Of a DNA stretch of 25,481 nt, positions 15,174 through 23,616 are shown piece after piece. Below the pieces are notes generated by a model that saw only the letters and a program-made list of their open reading frames with translations, did no database searches and was not told the origin of the DNA. The position numbers and the translations under genes were made by a program. The stretch comes from DATEPR01 sp036503065. GTDB taxonomy: Bacteria > Actinomycetota > Actinomycetes > Mycobacteriales > Pseudonocardiaceae. The stretch spans positions 1-25,481 of the forward strand of contig DASXXM010000141.1 of NCBI GenBank assembly GCA_036503065.1, given 5' to 3'. How positions within the stretch are numbered: position 1 is the first letter of the stretch; each line of letters starts with the position of its first letter.

Positions 15174-16280
15174 ATGGCGACCACGACCTGCCCCTACTGC
15201 TGGACCGTACATCGCCGTGCCGATCTGATGATGCGCTGCGGTGAACGGTGCGACCACAGGGGTGAGCTGTTTCCGGAGCGGAGCCTCAAGGAGGGGCGGT
15301 GCCCGCACGGCAAGCAGCCGCAGCTCCGCAGGGCGTGCCCGAACTGCGGCAACGAACTGTTGCGGGAGTACGTCGAGTGCGGCGGCCGCAACATCGCGGT
15401 GATCGGTTCGTCCGACTCCGGCAAGAGCACCTGGGTCGGGGTGCTGGTACGGGAGTTCCAGCGCGGCCAGGTACACGAGCGGTTCGACGGGATGACGCTG
15501 AACCTGCTCGGCGAGCGGTCCCGCGAGCGATACAAGAAGGACTTCGAGATTCCCCTTTTCGAGGACAGCAGGCCGGTGCTGCCGACCGCGTCGGCGGTGC
15601 GGACCACACCGGAGCCGCTGTTGTTCAGCATGCGTTTCACCCGACCTGGCCGGTTCGGTTCGAACCGGATCGAGCCGGTGGTGACCGTCTTCTACGACAC
15701 CGCGGGCGAGGACGTGGCGCGAGCGGCCACATTGGACCAACTGATCGACTACCTCGAGTCGGCCGAGGGCATCATCCTGCTGCTCGATCCCATGCAGATG
15801 CGCGGTGTCCGCCAGCTTGTCGGCGGCAGCGGGGCGAAGACCAAGTTCACCGAACAACTCGACGTGGTCACCCGGCTCGGTGAGGTACTCAGCGAACGTG
15901 CGAAGGGGCGGGTCGGCAAGCTGCTCAAGAAGCCGCTCGCCATCGCGCTGACCAAGTTGGATCTGTTGCTCCCCACGTTCGGGCCGGAATCACCGCTGCG
16001 CCAGCCGTCCCGCCACATCGGCGTCTACGACCAGAGCGACGGTCGTGACGTGCACGAGGAGGTCCGGGCGTGGCTGGACGAGCGCTACGACCCGGCATTC
16101 GATCGGACCGTGCGCAGTTTCTTCGAGGTGTACCAGTATTTCGGACTTTCCGCGCTGGGCGCGCCGCCGGTCAGCGGCACCCAGCTGTCCCCGGACGGCG
16201 TGCACCCCTATCGGTTGGAGGACCCCATGCTGTGGCTGCTGTCGCGGTTCGGCGTGATCAGGACAAGGGGCGGGAGATGA
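15174..16280 (+). CDS. Zinc-ribbon TRAFAC-type GTPase (double-GTPase family, soluble)
   Basis: A 368-residue protein; ATG 15174 follows the strong site GGAGGTGAGGAG, and an in-frame extension upstream is not needed. The N-terminal ~72 residues hold a cysteine-rich zinc module (CPYC at 6-9, Cys22, Cys26, Cys43, CPNC at 55-58, Cys69). The GTPase domain has Walker A GSSDSGKST (78-86), G3 as DTAG (175-178) in VFYDTAGED, and G4 as TKLD (260-263), so nucleotide binding and hydrolysis look intact. It resembles the DO-GTPase families found next to GAP1 in predicted conflict systems. It overlaps the GAP1 gene by four bases. The zinc module probably binds a partner. Family naming is from memory; the G motifs are seen directly. 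Confidence 0.88.
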   Translation: MATTTCPYCWTVHRRADLMMRCGERCDHRGELFPERSLKEGRCPHGKQPQLRRACPNCGNELLREYVECGGRNIAVIGSSDSGKSTWVGVLVREFQRGQVHERFDGMTLNLLGERSRERYKKDFEIPLFEDSRPVLPTASAVRTTPEPLLFSMRFTRPGRFGSNRIEPVVTVFYDTAGEDVARAATLDQLIDYLESAEGIILLLDPMQMRGVRQLVGGSGAKTKFTEQLDVVTRLGEVLSERAKGRVGKLLKKPLAIALTKLDLLLPTFGPESPLRQPSRHIGVYDQSDGRDVHEEVRAWLDERYDPAFDRTVRSFFEVYQYFGLSALGAPPVSGTQLSPDGVHPYRLEDPMLWLLSRFGVIRTRGGR

Positions 16281-18547
16281 CGGTTCACCAGTTGTACTAC
16301 ACGTCGTGTGAGGACGGCCTGGAAGGCATCCAGGGCTTCCAGATCAGCGCGCTGACCCCCGGCGCACCGAAACCGTTGGTGGAACTGGCTGTGCGGGCCA
16401 GCGCCTACGAGGTGGGGCCGTATCTCGGCGCCCGCCTCGCGGAGGGGGATCCCAGCTCGTTCCCGATCGCTTTCGGCTACGTCCCGTCCGGCCGCTCGGC
16501 CGCGCTGTTCCAGAGCCGCTACCTCGGCGCCGACTTCACCGGCCGGATGGGCAACTACTTCGCCCACGCACTGCTGCTCGACGACGCGGAACGGGAACTG
16601 CACGGCGTGCTGCCGATCGACCTGTGGCGGAGCCCCGCCTGGGTCCACACGCGACAGAACGGGACGACGCTGCCGGCCCTGTCCCAACTGCCGTCCGGCA
16701 CCGCGGCGGAACTGGCGAGCACACGCAGGCTGCTCAGCGGGCCGGACATGCCGGCACACCTGGCCGAACTGATCAGCGCGGCCCAGTCCGTGCTGAGCGC
16801 GGGCCGGGGCCGGGTCGTGCTCGTCGCGGCGGACGACCAGATGGCCGCACTGTGGCTGGCCACCCTGTGCAGGTCGTTCCCCCGCAGGCTCGGCATGCGG
16901 ATCTCGTTCGTCACGTACACATCCCGGCCGGCGGAGTCAGGTGTACTGGTCAGTTGCACCCTGCCGGACGTGCACCTGCCCAGCTATGGCGACTTCACCA
17001 CTGTCGACACGACCGACGGCCCGACCGCGGCGGAGCACAACACCAGGTACGGCAGCGCAATGGCACGGCTGTGGGCCGCAGGCGCCGCGGGCGCCGCGAT
17101 CGAACTGGCCGGTCGGGCCGAACCACCGTTGGCCGTCACCGACCTCGAGGCGTTCGCGGTGCTGCTGGACTTCTCGGCCGACCACAAGGATGTCGATCCA
17201 CTCGAGGCGACGTTGCTGCTGGACGCCATCGAGTTGGCGCTGGACCGGCTGCCGGGACTGCTCCCGGCCGATTCGTGGCAGCGCATCGCCGACCATGTCC
17301 AGGACCACGGCGGCCCGACCGACCTGAGTCGTTGGTCGGTCGTGCTGCGCAGGGCGGCGAACCTGAAGGCGCCGTTGCCGACGACGCTGCTGGGCGCGTA
17401 CTACATCGCCGCGCTGAACTCGGCCGACCGGATCTGGCTGCCCACCCTGAGCGCCGCGGACATCAGGGACGTCGCGGAACACACCGTGCTGCCGGCGCTC
17501 ATCAGCGGGCAACCGACGCCGCTGCTGCGGCGGCTCGACCAGCACCGGGACCTGGCCGACGCCGTGACCGTCGTGCTGGAGCGGCGACTGGCCGACCAGG
17601 CCGAACTGCGCAGGCTGGCGGCCGTGCTGACGCCCGACGCCGCGCGCCTGCTGCTGAGCGTGCCGGGCATCGGCGGCGGATGCCGGCTGCTGGCCGAACT
17701 CGTGCTCGCCCGGCACGGCAAGGCGGACCCGGTCGCGTTGCTGGACCGACTGTGCCGCAGCGACCAGATCGAGTGGTGGCATCTTGGTCCGGTCCTGTGG
17801 CCCGGCGGCCTGACCGTGGTGCAGGCGTCCCAGGTGTTGCGAGGGTTGCCCGCCGAGGTGGTCCGCGAGACACAGTTGGCCGAGCAGATCATCGAGGACC
17901 TGCTCCGCAGGACCCAACATGACGAGGTCGACCCGGTGGACGCCCGGTTGATCGACGACATCCTGCGATCGGAGCTGGTCGCCGACCTGGACCCGGACCA
18001 GGTGACTGCCCTGGCCACGGCCAGGATGGTCGTCCACTTCGAGTCCGACACACCGCAGGAGAACTCGGTACGCGAGGTGCGGGAGGGCTTGGCGCTGCTG
18101 CCATCGCTGCCCAGGGCCACCGCAGAGCGGCTGCGCCACGGCATCGTGACCTTCACCCTGCGGGCGTCCCCGGCTGCGCACCGGGACCTGCTGAGCGCGG
18201 CGCTCGAGGACGGAGGCGGTCCGTTCCTGGCCACCTACCAGGAGATGGCGCGGGCCCAACTCCGCAAGGCGGCACCCGGCGATGTGGCGGCGGTGGTCCT
18301 GATCTGGCGGACGCTGCCGCGCGGCAAGGTCCGCAGCCAACTGATCGAGGTGACCCTGCCGGCGGCACTGTCCCGGCGCAGACGCAGGTTCCTGGACCGG
18401 GTCGGCGACCACCTGCCCTCCGCCGCCAACAAGCTCGACGTCCGGGCGGCGGCACCGAAGGGCGGCTGGCGCGACTGGTGGCAGACCTGGCGTACCGAAC
18501 ACGAACGTCGTGGCCTGCTCGGCTGGATGATGGGGCGGCGAAGCTGA
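16277..18547 (+). CDS. GTPase-associated protein 1 (GAP1)-like
   Basis: A 756-residue protein lying between the two GTPase genes and overlapping both. Its N-terminus (QLYYTSCEDGLEGIQGFQ, then GRMGNYFAHALL near residue 90) matches what I know of the GAP1 N-terminal domain in actinobacterial GTPase-associated protein 1. The middle and C-terminal parts are leucine-rich helical regions (for example LAELISAAQSVLSAG, LVLARHGKADPVALLDRL) with no recognised catalytic motif; the tail is basic with several Trp. The family is defined by linkage to paired GTPases and is thought to act as their partner or regulator in predicted immunity-type loci. No membrane helix or signal peptide is seen. Biochemical function is unknown. 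Confidence 0.88.
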   Translation: MTVHQLYYTSCEDGLEGIQGFQISALTPGAPKPLVELAVRASAYEVGPYLGARLAEGDPSSFPIAFGYVPSGRSAALFQSRYLGADFTGRMGNYFAHALLLDDAERELHGVLPIDLWRSPAWVHTRQNGTTLPALSQLPSGTAAELASTRRLLSGPDMPAHLAELISAAQSVLSAGRGRVVLVAADDQMAALWLATLCRSFPRRLGMRISFVTYTSRPAESGVLVSCTLPDVHLPSYGDFTTVDTTDGPTAAEHNTRYGSAMARLWAAGAAGAAIELAGRAEPPLAVTDLEAFAVLLDFSADHKDVDPLEATLLLDAIELALDRLPGLLPADSWQRIADHVQDHGGPTDLSRWSVVLRRAANLKAPLPTTLLGAYYIAALNSADRIWLPTLSAADIRDVAEHTVLPALISGQPTPLLRRLDQHRDLADAVTVVLERRLADQAELRRLAAVLTPDAARLLLSVPGIGGGCRLLAELVLARHGKADPVALLDRLCRSDQIEWWHLGPVLWPGGLTVVQASQVLRGLPAEVVRETQLAEQIIEDLLRRTQHDEVDPVDARLIDDILRSELVADLDPDQVTALATARMVVHFESDTPQENSVREVREGLALLPSLPRATAERLRHGIVTFTLRASPAAHRDLLSAALEDGGGPFLATYQEMARAQLRKAAPGDVAAVVLIWRTLPRGKVRSQLIEVTLPAALSRRRRRFLDRVGDHLPSAANKLDVRAAAPKGGWRDWWQTWRTEHERRGLLGWMMGRRS

Positions 18548-20166
18548 TGCATCCCATCGTGTTCCTGTTCCTGCTGGCCCTCCTGCTGACGTTCGGGCCG
18601 TATGTGCTGTCGATCCTGCTCTGTGTTGCCGTGCTGGTCGCGTTCGTGGTCGGTACCATCGAGTACGCGACCGCGTCCATCTCCGGGTTCACGCCGCTCG
18701 GCGAGATCGCGCACCTGCACATGGATCCACCCGCCGAGTCCGCCAAGGGCCCCGACCCGGCCTACCGCAGCTACTTCGCCGGTCCGATCCTGCTCGACTA
18801 CTACAAGGTACTGACCACCACCATCGGTCAGGTCTGGACCAAGGTGGTGATGAGCAAGACCAAGGACTCCGGTCCGGCCCAGATGTCCCTTGTGGACCGG
18901 GTGTGGCGCTGGATGAAGCGCAGCGCGGTACCCCGCCTGCTGTCGGTGCCGGCCGCCGCCGCGGCGACCGTGGGCCTGCTGATCGGCGTGGTCGGCGCGC
19001 TCGGCTTCGTCGGTGTGGTGTCCATGGTGTTCGCCCTGCTGCTCGCCCTGTTCGCGCTGGGCGCGGTCGCGCTGGGCGCAGGCGGGCAGCTGTTCGAACT
19101 GGGCGTGCTGTTCGTCCGGGGTATCACCGTGGAGTGCGGCGTCTGCCACACCAGGGCGACGCGCCCGGTCTACCAGTGTCCGAACTGCGGTGCCGCACAC
19201 CGGCGACTGCTGCCGGGACGGTCCGGCATCCTGCGCCGTACCTGCCGGTGTCAGCAGTCCCTGCCCACCCTGCTGGCCAGGGGAAAGGCCCAGTTGCCCG
19301 CCTACTGCGGCGAATGTGACGCACAGTTGCCGATCAAGGCGCTCCGCGCCCCCACCGTCCACATTCCGGTCATCGCGGGCCCGGCGGCCGGCAAGTCGGT
19401 CTTCATGCAGACCGCGGTCACCCGGCTGATGATGCTGGACAACGGCTTCGAGTTCGCCGACCAGACGGCAAAGGCGCAGTTCGAGGACAACCTGCGACGG
19501 GGTGTCGTCGACGCACCGGACCTGATGGTGAAGACCGTGGTGGCGCCGGTCCGCGCCTACAACGTCTTCGTCGGAAAGGAAGGCAGCAGGGCGCGGCGGT
19601 TGCTGTACCTGTACGACCCGGCCGGAGAATTGCCGGAGAATGTCGAAAGTCTCTCCGACCTGCATTTCCTTCAGTTCGCCAAGGGTGTCGTCTTCGTCGT
19701 CGATCCGTTCGCGCTGCGCCAGGTCCGCTCGACCATCGACCGCGCGACGCTGGGCAAGCTGCGGGCATCGAACACCCCGCCGCACGAAATACTGGAACGC
19801 TTCGTCGAGGCATTGCGGGAACGTATGCCGTCCGATCGGTCCGGCCGGTTCGATGTGCCCGTCTCCGTTGTCCTGACCAAGTCCGACGGCCTGCTGAACC
19901 TGTCCGGCGTGGCCCACCCCTATGTCGGGCTCGGCCCGTCCTCCCGGTCCGAGCGGGATCTCGCGGTCCGAAACTGGATTTCCACGATGGGCCAGGGCGA
20001 CATGGTGTCCTCCCTCGACAACAACTTCACCCGGGTCTCGTTCTTCGCAGTCAGTTACCAGGACGCGCGGGACGTGTTCGAGCGCCGGTCGTTCGACCAG
20101 TCGGTGACCAACGACGATCCGGCCGAGCCGCTGCTGTGGCTCCTGCGCAAGAAGGAACAGAGATGA
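18547..20166 (+). CDS. Membrane-bound zinc-ribbon GTPase (double-GTPase family)
   Basis: A 539-residue protein starting one base inside the GAP1 stop (TGATG). A long hydrophobic N-terminus (residues 3-37, FLFLLALLLTFGPYVLSILL and beyond) and a second hydrophobic block (136-190) give three to four membrane helices. A zinc-ribbon cluster follows (C197, C200, C211, C214, a CRC at 233-235, CGEC at 254-257). The GTPase domain has Walker A GPAAGKS (278-284), G3 as DPAG (357-360, in YDPAGE) and G4 as TKSD (444-447). Pro in G3 is unusual but retained in this type. It is the membrane counterpart of the soluble GTPase at 15174, and with GAP1 forms the likely core of the locus. The two GTPases share domain plan, not close sequence. 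Confidence 0.88.
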   Translation: MHPIVFLFLLALLLTFGPYVLSILLCVAVLVAFVVGTIEYATASISGFTPLGEIAHLHMDPPAESAKGPDPAYRSYFAGPILLDYYKVLTTTIGQVWTKVVMSKTKDSGPAQMSLVDRVWRWMKRSAVPRLLSVPAAAAATVGLLIGVVGALGFVGVVSMVFALLLALFALGAVALGAGGQLFELGVLFVRGITVECGVCHTRATRPVYQCPNCGAAHRRLLPGRSGILRRTCRCQQSLPTLLARGKAQLPAYCGECDAQLPIKALRAPTVHIPVIAGPAAGKSVFMQTAVTRLMMLDNGFEFADQTAKAQFEDNLRRGVVDAPDLMVKTVVAPVRAYNVFVGKEGSRARRLLYLYDPAGELPENVESLSDLHFLQFAKGVVFVVDPFALRQVRSTIDRATLGKLRASNTPPHEILERFVEALRERMPSDRSGRFDVPVSVVLTKSDGLLNLSGVAHPYVGLGPSSRSERDLAVRNWISTMGQGDMVSSLDNNFTRVSFFAVSYQDARDVFERRSFDQSVTNDDPAEPLLWLLRKKEQR

Positions 20167-20300
20167 ACGGCGAGATCCCCCGCGCGGTCGTGACCGGCCG
20201 GCGAGTAGCCATGACCCTGTTGGCGTTCGCGACACTGATCACGGTGTTCGCCGCGATATGGCTGATCGCGGCATGGATCACCCAGCCGATCGCGGTCTAG
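20163..20300 (+). CDS. 45-residue single-pass membrane peptide, last gene of the GTPase operon
   Basis: ATG 20163 overlaps the GTPase stop (ATGA), and the frame ends at TAG 20298. After a 15-residue polar, Arg-containing start comes one hydrophobic helix (MTLLAFATLITVFAAIWLIA), then a short tail ending in TQPIAV. Translational coupling and the helix support a real gene. I know no family. It may be a small partner of the membrane GTPase or of the J-like/TPR membrane protein, or an effector peptide. Its stop codon shares the CTAG palindrome with the stop of the convergent GrpE-like gene. Confidence 0.68.
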   Translation: MNGEIPRAVVTGRRVAMTLLAFATLITVFAAIWLIAAWITQPIAV

Positions 20301-20794
20301 TCCGCCGCCGGGCCGGCGCCCTTGTACACCACCACTTCGGCGAACCGGATCACCCGATCGCCGTTCCGGTATCCGGGGCGCCGCGCCTGCGCGATGTACC
20401 CGACCAGTTCCGGGCTCGCGGTCTCACGCGTGCCGACCGCGCGGTGTTCGCGCCGGTCGAACTCGGTCTCCGGCTCGGCGTGGAACTCCTCGATGTTCTG
20501 CCGCTCCAGGATCATCGCCACGTCGTCGACGATCTCACCGCACAACTGTGCCTGATCCGGACAGTCGACGAGGGCGACGCTCCGACTGCGCCAGTCGTCC
20601 GCGAGTTTGATCAGTTCGCGCAGTGCGGGCTGCACGCTCTGCCGCGACTCGGCCTGACGCAGACGCTCATTCTCGGCATGCAGCCGGTCGATGATCTCGT
20701 TGAGATTCCTGCTTTCCGTGTGCAGGCCGGACAATTCCGCCCGAATGCCGTCGAGAACTGTAGTCAGATCGAGTTCGGTTGTTTCGTCCGTCAT
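20297..20794 (-). CDS. GrpE-like nucleotide exchange factor (copy 2)
   Basis: A 165-residue GrpE-family protein, convergent with the GTPase operon. The N-terminus is a long coiled coil (GLHTESRNLNEIIDRLHAEN, with regular heptads), followed by RELIKLADDWRSRS and a C-terminal beta part (ERQNIEEFHAEPETEFDRRE, then RRPGYRNGDRVIRFAEVVVY). It keeps the general GrpE plan but departs from the canonical GPFDP..H and LRPA motifs. It is diverged from copy 1 (4647-5162). I infer that it serves Hsp70 copy 2. Start ATG 20794 is chosen because it lies seven bases after a good -10 element, as in leaderless mRNAs; an upstream in-frame ATG at 20842 lies before the promoter. Confidence 0.78.
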   Translation of the reverse strand: MTDETTELDLTTVLDGIRAELSGLHTESRNLNEIIDRLHAENERLRQAESRQSVQPALRELIKLADDWRSRSVALVDCPDQAQLCGEIVDDVAMILERQNIEEFHAEPETEFDRREHRAVGTRETASPELVGYIAQARRPGYRNGDRVIRFAEVVVYKGAGPAAD

Positions 20795-20800
20795 CCAATA

Positions 20801-20829
20801 AATGTACTGAACATGGGGCAACATATCAA
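20801..20829 (-). promoter_or_regulatory. Leaderless promoter for GrpE-like copy 2
   Basis: On the minus strand, TTGATA (20829-20824), exactly 17 bases, and TACATT (20806-20801). The ATG at 20794-20792 begins seven bases after the -10, about where transcription should start. No ribosome-binding site precedes it. This pattern is common for leaderless genes in actinobacteria. Confidence 0.65.
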
Positions 20830-20909
20830 GGGTCGTGTCCATTCAGTGGTCCAGGGATTGCCGAGGAATGCGTCGCGCACAGCGGTGAAGACCCCGCCGA
20901 CTCCGTACC

Positions 20910-21449
20910 TCAGCCGCGGGGTGCGGTGCTTCCCGTCAGTTCCTCGAAGATCAGCCAGGTGCGGGTCGAGCGGACGCCGTCCAGGGCCTGGAGTCGCTCC
21001 AGCACGACGTCCCGCAGTGTCGTGTTGTCGGGGGTGCGGACCAGCAGCAGGATGTCGAAGTCGCCGCCGACCAGGGCCACGTGCTCGACGTACGGGATCT
21101 CCCGCAGTTCGGCGGCCATCGCGCGCCAGGACGTCTGCTCGACCGTGATCATGATGTACGCGCTCGTGCCGAGGCCCGCCCGCCGTGGGTCGATCTTCGC
21201 GCCGAAGCCGGTGATCACGCCTTCGGACAGCAGGCGTTCGAGTCGGGTGTAGGCGTTCGTACGGGAGATGTGGAGTCGTTCGGCCATGGCCCGGACCGCG
21301 AGGCGACCGTCGGCGGCCAGTTCGGCCAGGATGGCGTGGTCGATGTCGTCCAGTGCCGCGACCGTTCGTCCCGGGAGCGGGTCGTGAGCCGCGCCACTCT
21401 CGGACGTTCTGCCTGCCAAACCTGGCTCTGGAGGCAGTTTGTCGCTCAT
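20910..21449 (-). CDS. bkdR: Lrp/AsnC-family transcriptional regulator, probably of the divergent 2-oxoacid dehydrogenase genes
   Basis: A 179-residue protein. After a 33-residue polar N-terminal extension comes the family's winged helix-turn-helix (DIDHAILAELAADGRLAVRA, then SRTNAYTRLERL), then the RAM ligand-binding domain (SAYIMITVEQ, HVALVGGDFDILLLV). The family binds amino acids. It sits 77 bases from the divergent E1alpha gene, a common arrangement for regulators of branched-chain keto acid dehydrogenase operons, so it is named by analogy. The N-terminal extension is long for the family and the true start could lie further in, but no better ATG/GTG with a ribosome-binding site is seen. 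A 9-base repeat CTCGGACGT occurs at 21399-21407 and 21469-21477. Confidence 0.85.
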   Translation of the reverse strand: MSDKLPPEPGLAGRTSESGAAHDPLPGRTVAALDDIDHAILAELAADGRLAVRAMAERLHISRTNAYTRLERLLSEGVITGFGAKIDPRRAGLGTSAYIMITVEQTSWRAMAAELREIPYVEHVALVGGDFDILLLVRTPDNTTLRDVVLERLQALDGVRSTRTWLIFEELTGSTAPRG

Positions 21450-21526
21450 TTCGCCGAACCCTTGAACACTCGGACGTCTCGATCCACCATCTCAGCATCA
21501 TATGTCTGCGAGAGGTGGTGTCTGCC

Positions 21527-22621
21527 GTGCCGTCGGAGACCCCTGCCGTGTTGCTGCCGTCCGAGCCGCCGGTGCGGTTCGTCGCCGAGGACGGTGCGCC
21601 TGTCGACCGGCCCGCCGGGTACGCCGAGCCGCCGGTCGAGCGGCTCAGGGAGGCCTACCGGCTGATGGTGCTGGGGCGCCGGTTCGACGTCCAGGCGACC
21701 GCGCTGACCAAGCAGGGCCGCCTCGCCGTCTATCCGTCGAGCGCGGGCCAGGAGGCGTGCCAGGTCGCGAGCGCGCTCGTGTTGCGTGCGACCGACTGGC
21801 TGTTCCCGACCTATCGCGACTCGGTGGCGCTTGTCGCGCGCGGGCTCGAGCCCGGCGAAGTACTGACGCTGCTGCGCGGCGACGCGCACTGCGGCTACGA
21901 CCCGGCGGTGACGCGCGTGGCGCCGCAGTGCACTCCGCTCGCAACGCAGGCGCTGCACGCGACGGGCCTCGCCCACGCGATGCGGCGCCGGGGCGACGAC
22001 GGCATCGCGCTCGCGCTCGTCGGGGACGGCGCCACCAGCGAAGGCGACTTCCACGAGGCGCTGAACTTCGCCGCCGTCTTCAAGGCGCCGGTCGTGTTCT
22101 TCGTGCAGAACAACGGTTACGCGATCTCGGTGCCGTTCGAGAAGCAGAGCGCCGCGCCCGCGTTGGCCTACAAGGGCGTCGGCTACGGCATGCGGTCCGA
22201 GCAGGTCGACGGCAACGACGCCGTCGCGGTGCTCGCGGTGCTGGACGCCGCGGTCGAGCACGCCCGCGCCGGCCGTGGCCCGGTGCTGGTCGAGGCGCAC
22301 ACCTACCGGATCGACGCGCACACCAACGCCGACGACGCGACCCGCTACCGCGACCCGGCGGAGGTCGAGAAATGGCGCGTCGCCGACCCGGTGCGCCGCC
22401 TCGAGACCTACCTCCGGGCCCGGAACGCCTTGTCCGGCGCCGAAATCGAGCGATTCGCGGCCGAGGCGGAAGCGTTTGCGCAGGGCGTCCGCGACACCAT
22501 CAACGCCGAGCCGGAGCTGGACCCGCTGTCGCTGTTCGAGCACGTCTACGCCGAGCCGACCCGCCAGCTGCGGGCCCAGCGCGCCCAGGTCGCCGCCGAA
22601 CTCGAAGCCGTGGCGGGCTGA
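21527..22621 (+). CDS. bkdA: Branched-chain 2-oxoacid dehydrogenase E1 subunit alpha (pyruvate dehydrogenase-like)
   Basis: A 364-residue protein with GTG start; AGAGGTGG lies upstream and the GTG at 21518 is too close to it. E1alpha binds thiamine diphosphate and decarboxylates the 2-oxoacid. The motif GDGATSEGDFHEALNFA, ending in NN, is seen near residues 166-196, and the family N-terminal segments (YRLMVLGRRFDVQATAL, SSAGQEACQ, FPTYRD) are present. The phosphorylation-loop region (YRIDAHTNADDATRYR) is clear. Linkage to an Lrp regulator favours branched-chain substrates over pyruvate, which sequence cannot settle. It is followed two bases later by E1beta. Confidence 0.9.
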   Translation: MPSETPAVLLPSEPPVRFVAEDGAPVDRPAGYAEPPVERLREAYRLMVLGRRFDVQATALTKQGRLAVYPSSAGQEACQVASALVLRATDWLFPTYRDSVALVARGLEPGEVLTLLRGDAHCGYDPAVTRVAPQCTPLATQALHATGLAHAMRRRGDDGIALALVGDGATSEGDFHEALNFAAVFKAPVVFFVQNNGYAISVPFEKQSAAPALAYKGVGYGMRSEQVDGNDAVAVLAVLDAAVEHARAGRGPVLVEAHTYRIDAHTNADDATRYRDPAEVEKWRVADPVRRLETYLRARNALSGAEIERFAAEAEAFAQGVRDTINAEPELDPLSLFEHVYAEPTRQLRAQRAQVAAELEAVAG

Positions 22622-22623
22622 CC

Positions 22624-23616
22624 ATGATCACGATGGCACAGGCACTGAACGCGGCCCTGCGGGACGCGATGAAGGACGACGAGCGGGTCGTGGTCTTCGG
22701 CGAGGACGTCGGCGCGCTGGGCGGTGTGTTCCGGGTGACCGACGGCATCACCGCGGACTTCGGCGAGGAACGCTGTTTCGACACCCCGCTCGCCGAGTCG
22801 GGGATCGTCGGGTTCGCGGTCGGGATGGCGATGGGCGGGTTCCGCCCGGTCGTGGAGATGCAGTTCGACGCCTTCGCCTACCCGGCGTTCGAGCAGATCA
22901 CCTCGCACGTCGCGAAGCTGCGCAATCGCACGCGCGGCGCGCTGTCGCTGCCGATGGTGATCCGGGTGCCCTACGCGGGCGGCATCGGCGGCGTTGAGCA
23001 CCACTGCGACTCCAGCGAGGCCTACTACACCCACACGCCCGGCCTGCGGGTCGTCACGCCGGGCACCGCGCAGGACGCCTACGACCTGTTGCGTGACGCC
23101 GTCGACTCACCGGACCCGGTCGTCTTCCTCGAACCGAAGTGCCGGTACTGGTCCAAAGAGGACGTGTCCTTCGCCCGCGGTGGGGCGCCGATGAACCGCG
23201 CCGTGGTTCGCCGCGAGGGCAAGGACGTCACGCTGATCGCGTACGGCCCGATGGTCGCCACCGCGCTGGACACCGCCGAGGCCGCGACCGCGGAGGGTTG
23301 GGACGTCGAGGTTGTCGACCTGCGCTCGTTGGCCCCGTTCGACGACGAGACCGTGACGGCGTCGGTGCGCCGCACCGGTCGCGCGGTGGTCGTGCACGAG
23401 GCTGCCGGGTTCGGCGGCTACGGCGCGGAGGTCGTCGCGCGTGTCACCGAACAGTGCTTCCACCAGTTGCACGCGCCGGTGCTGCGCGTCACCGGGCTGG
23501 ATATCCCTTACCCCCCGCCGAAACTGGAGCGTTACCAGCGGCCCGACGTCGACCGGATCCTCGACACCATCACCCGCCTGCAGTGGCACGACGAGCCGGT
23601 GGTGATCGGTGCCTGA
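22624..23616 (+). CDS. bkdB: Branched-chain 2-oxoacid dehydrogenase E1 subunit beta
   Basis: A 330-residue transketolase-type subunit that pairs with E1alpha. Typical segments are seen: FGEDVGALGGVFRVTDGI, DTPLAESGIVGFAVGMAMGG, QFDAFAYPAFEQ, PYAGGIGGVEHHCDS and HEAAGFGGYGAEV. Length is normal for the family. ATG 22624 follows the E1alpha stop by two bases with a weak ribosome-binding site, so translation is probably coupled; ATG 22633 is an alternative. It overlaps E2 by eight bases. Confidence 0.93.
   Translation: MITMAQALNAALRDAMKDDERVVVFGEDVGALGGVFRVTDGITADFGEERCFDTPLAESGIVGFAVGMAMGGFRPVVEMQFDAFAYPAFEQITSHVAKLRNRTRGALSLPMVIRVPYAGGIGGVEHHCDSSEAYYTHTPGLRVVTPGTAQDAYDLLRDAVDSPDPVVFLEPKCRYWSKEDVSFARGGAPMNRAVVRREGKDVTLIAYGPMVATALDTAEAATAEGWDVEVVDLRSLAPFDDETVTASVRRTGRAVVVHEAAGFGGYGAEVVARVTEQCFHQLHAPVLRVTGLDIPYPPPKLERYQRPDVDRILDTITRLQWHDEPVVIGA

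Noticed and set aside
21399..21477. CTCGGACGT repeated 70 bases apart as an Lrp operator
   Set aside because: Nine bases in such GC-rich DNA is weak evidence, and one copy is inside the coding region; mentioned with the regulator only.
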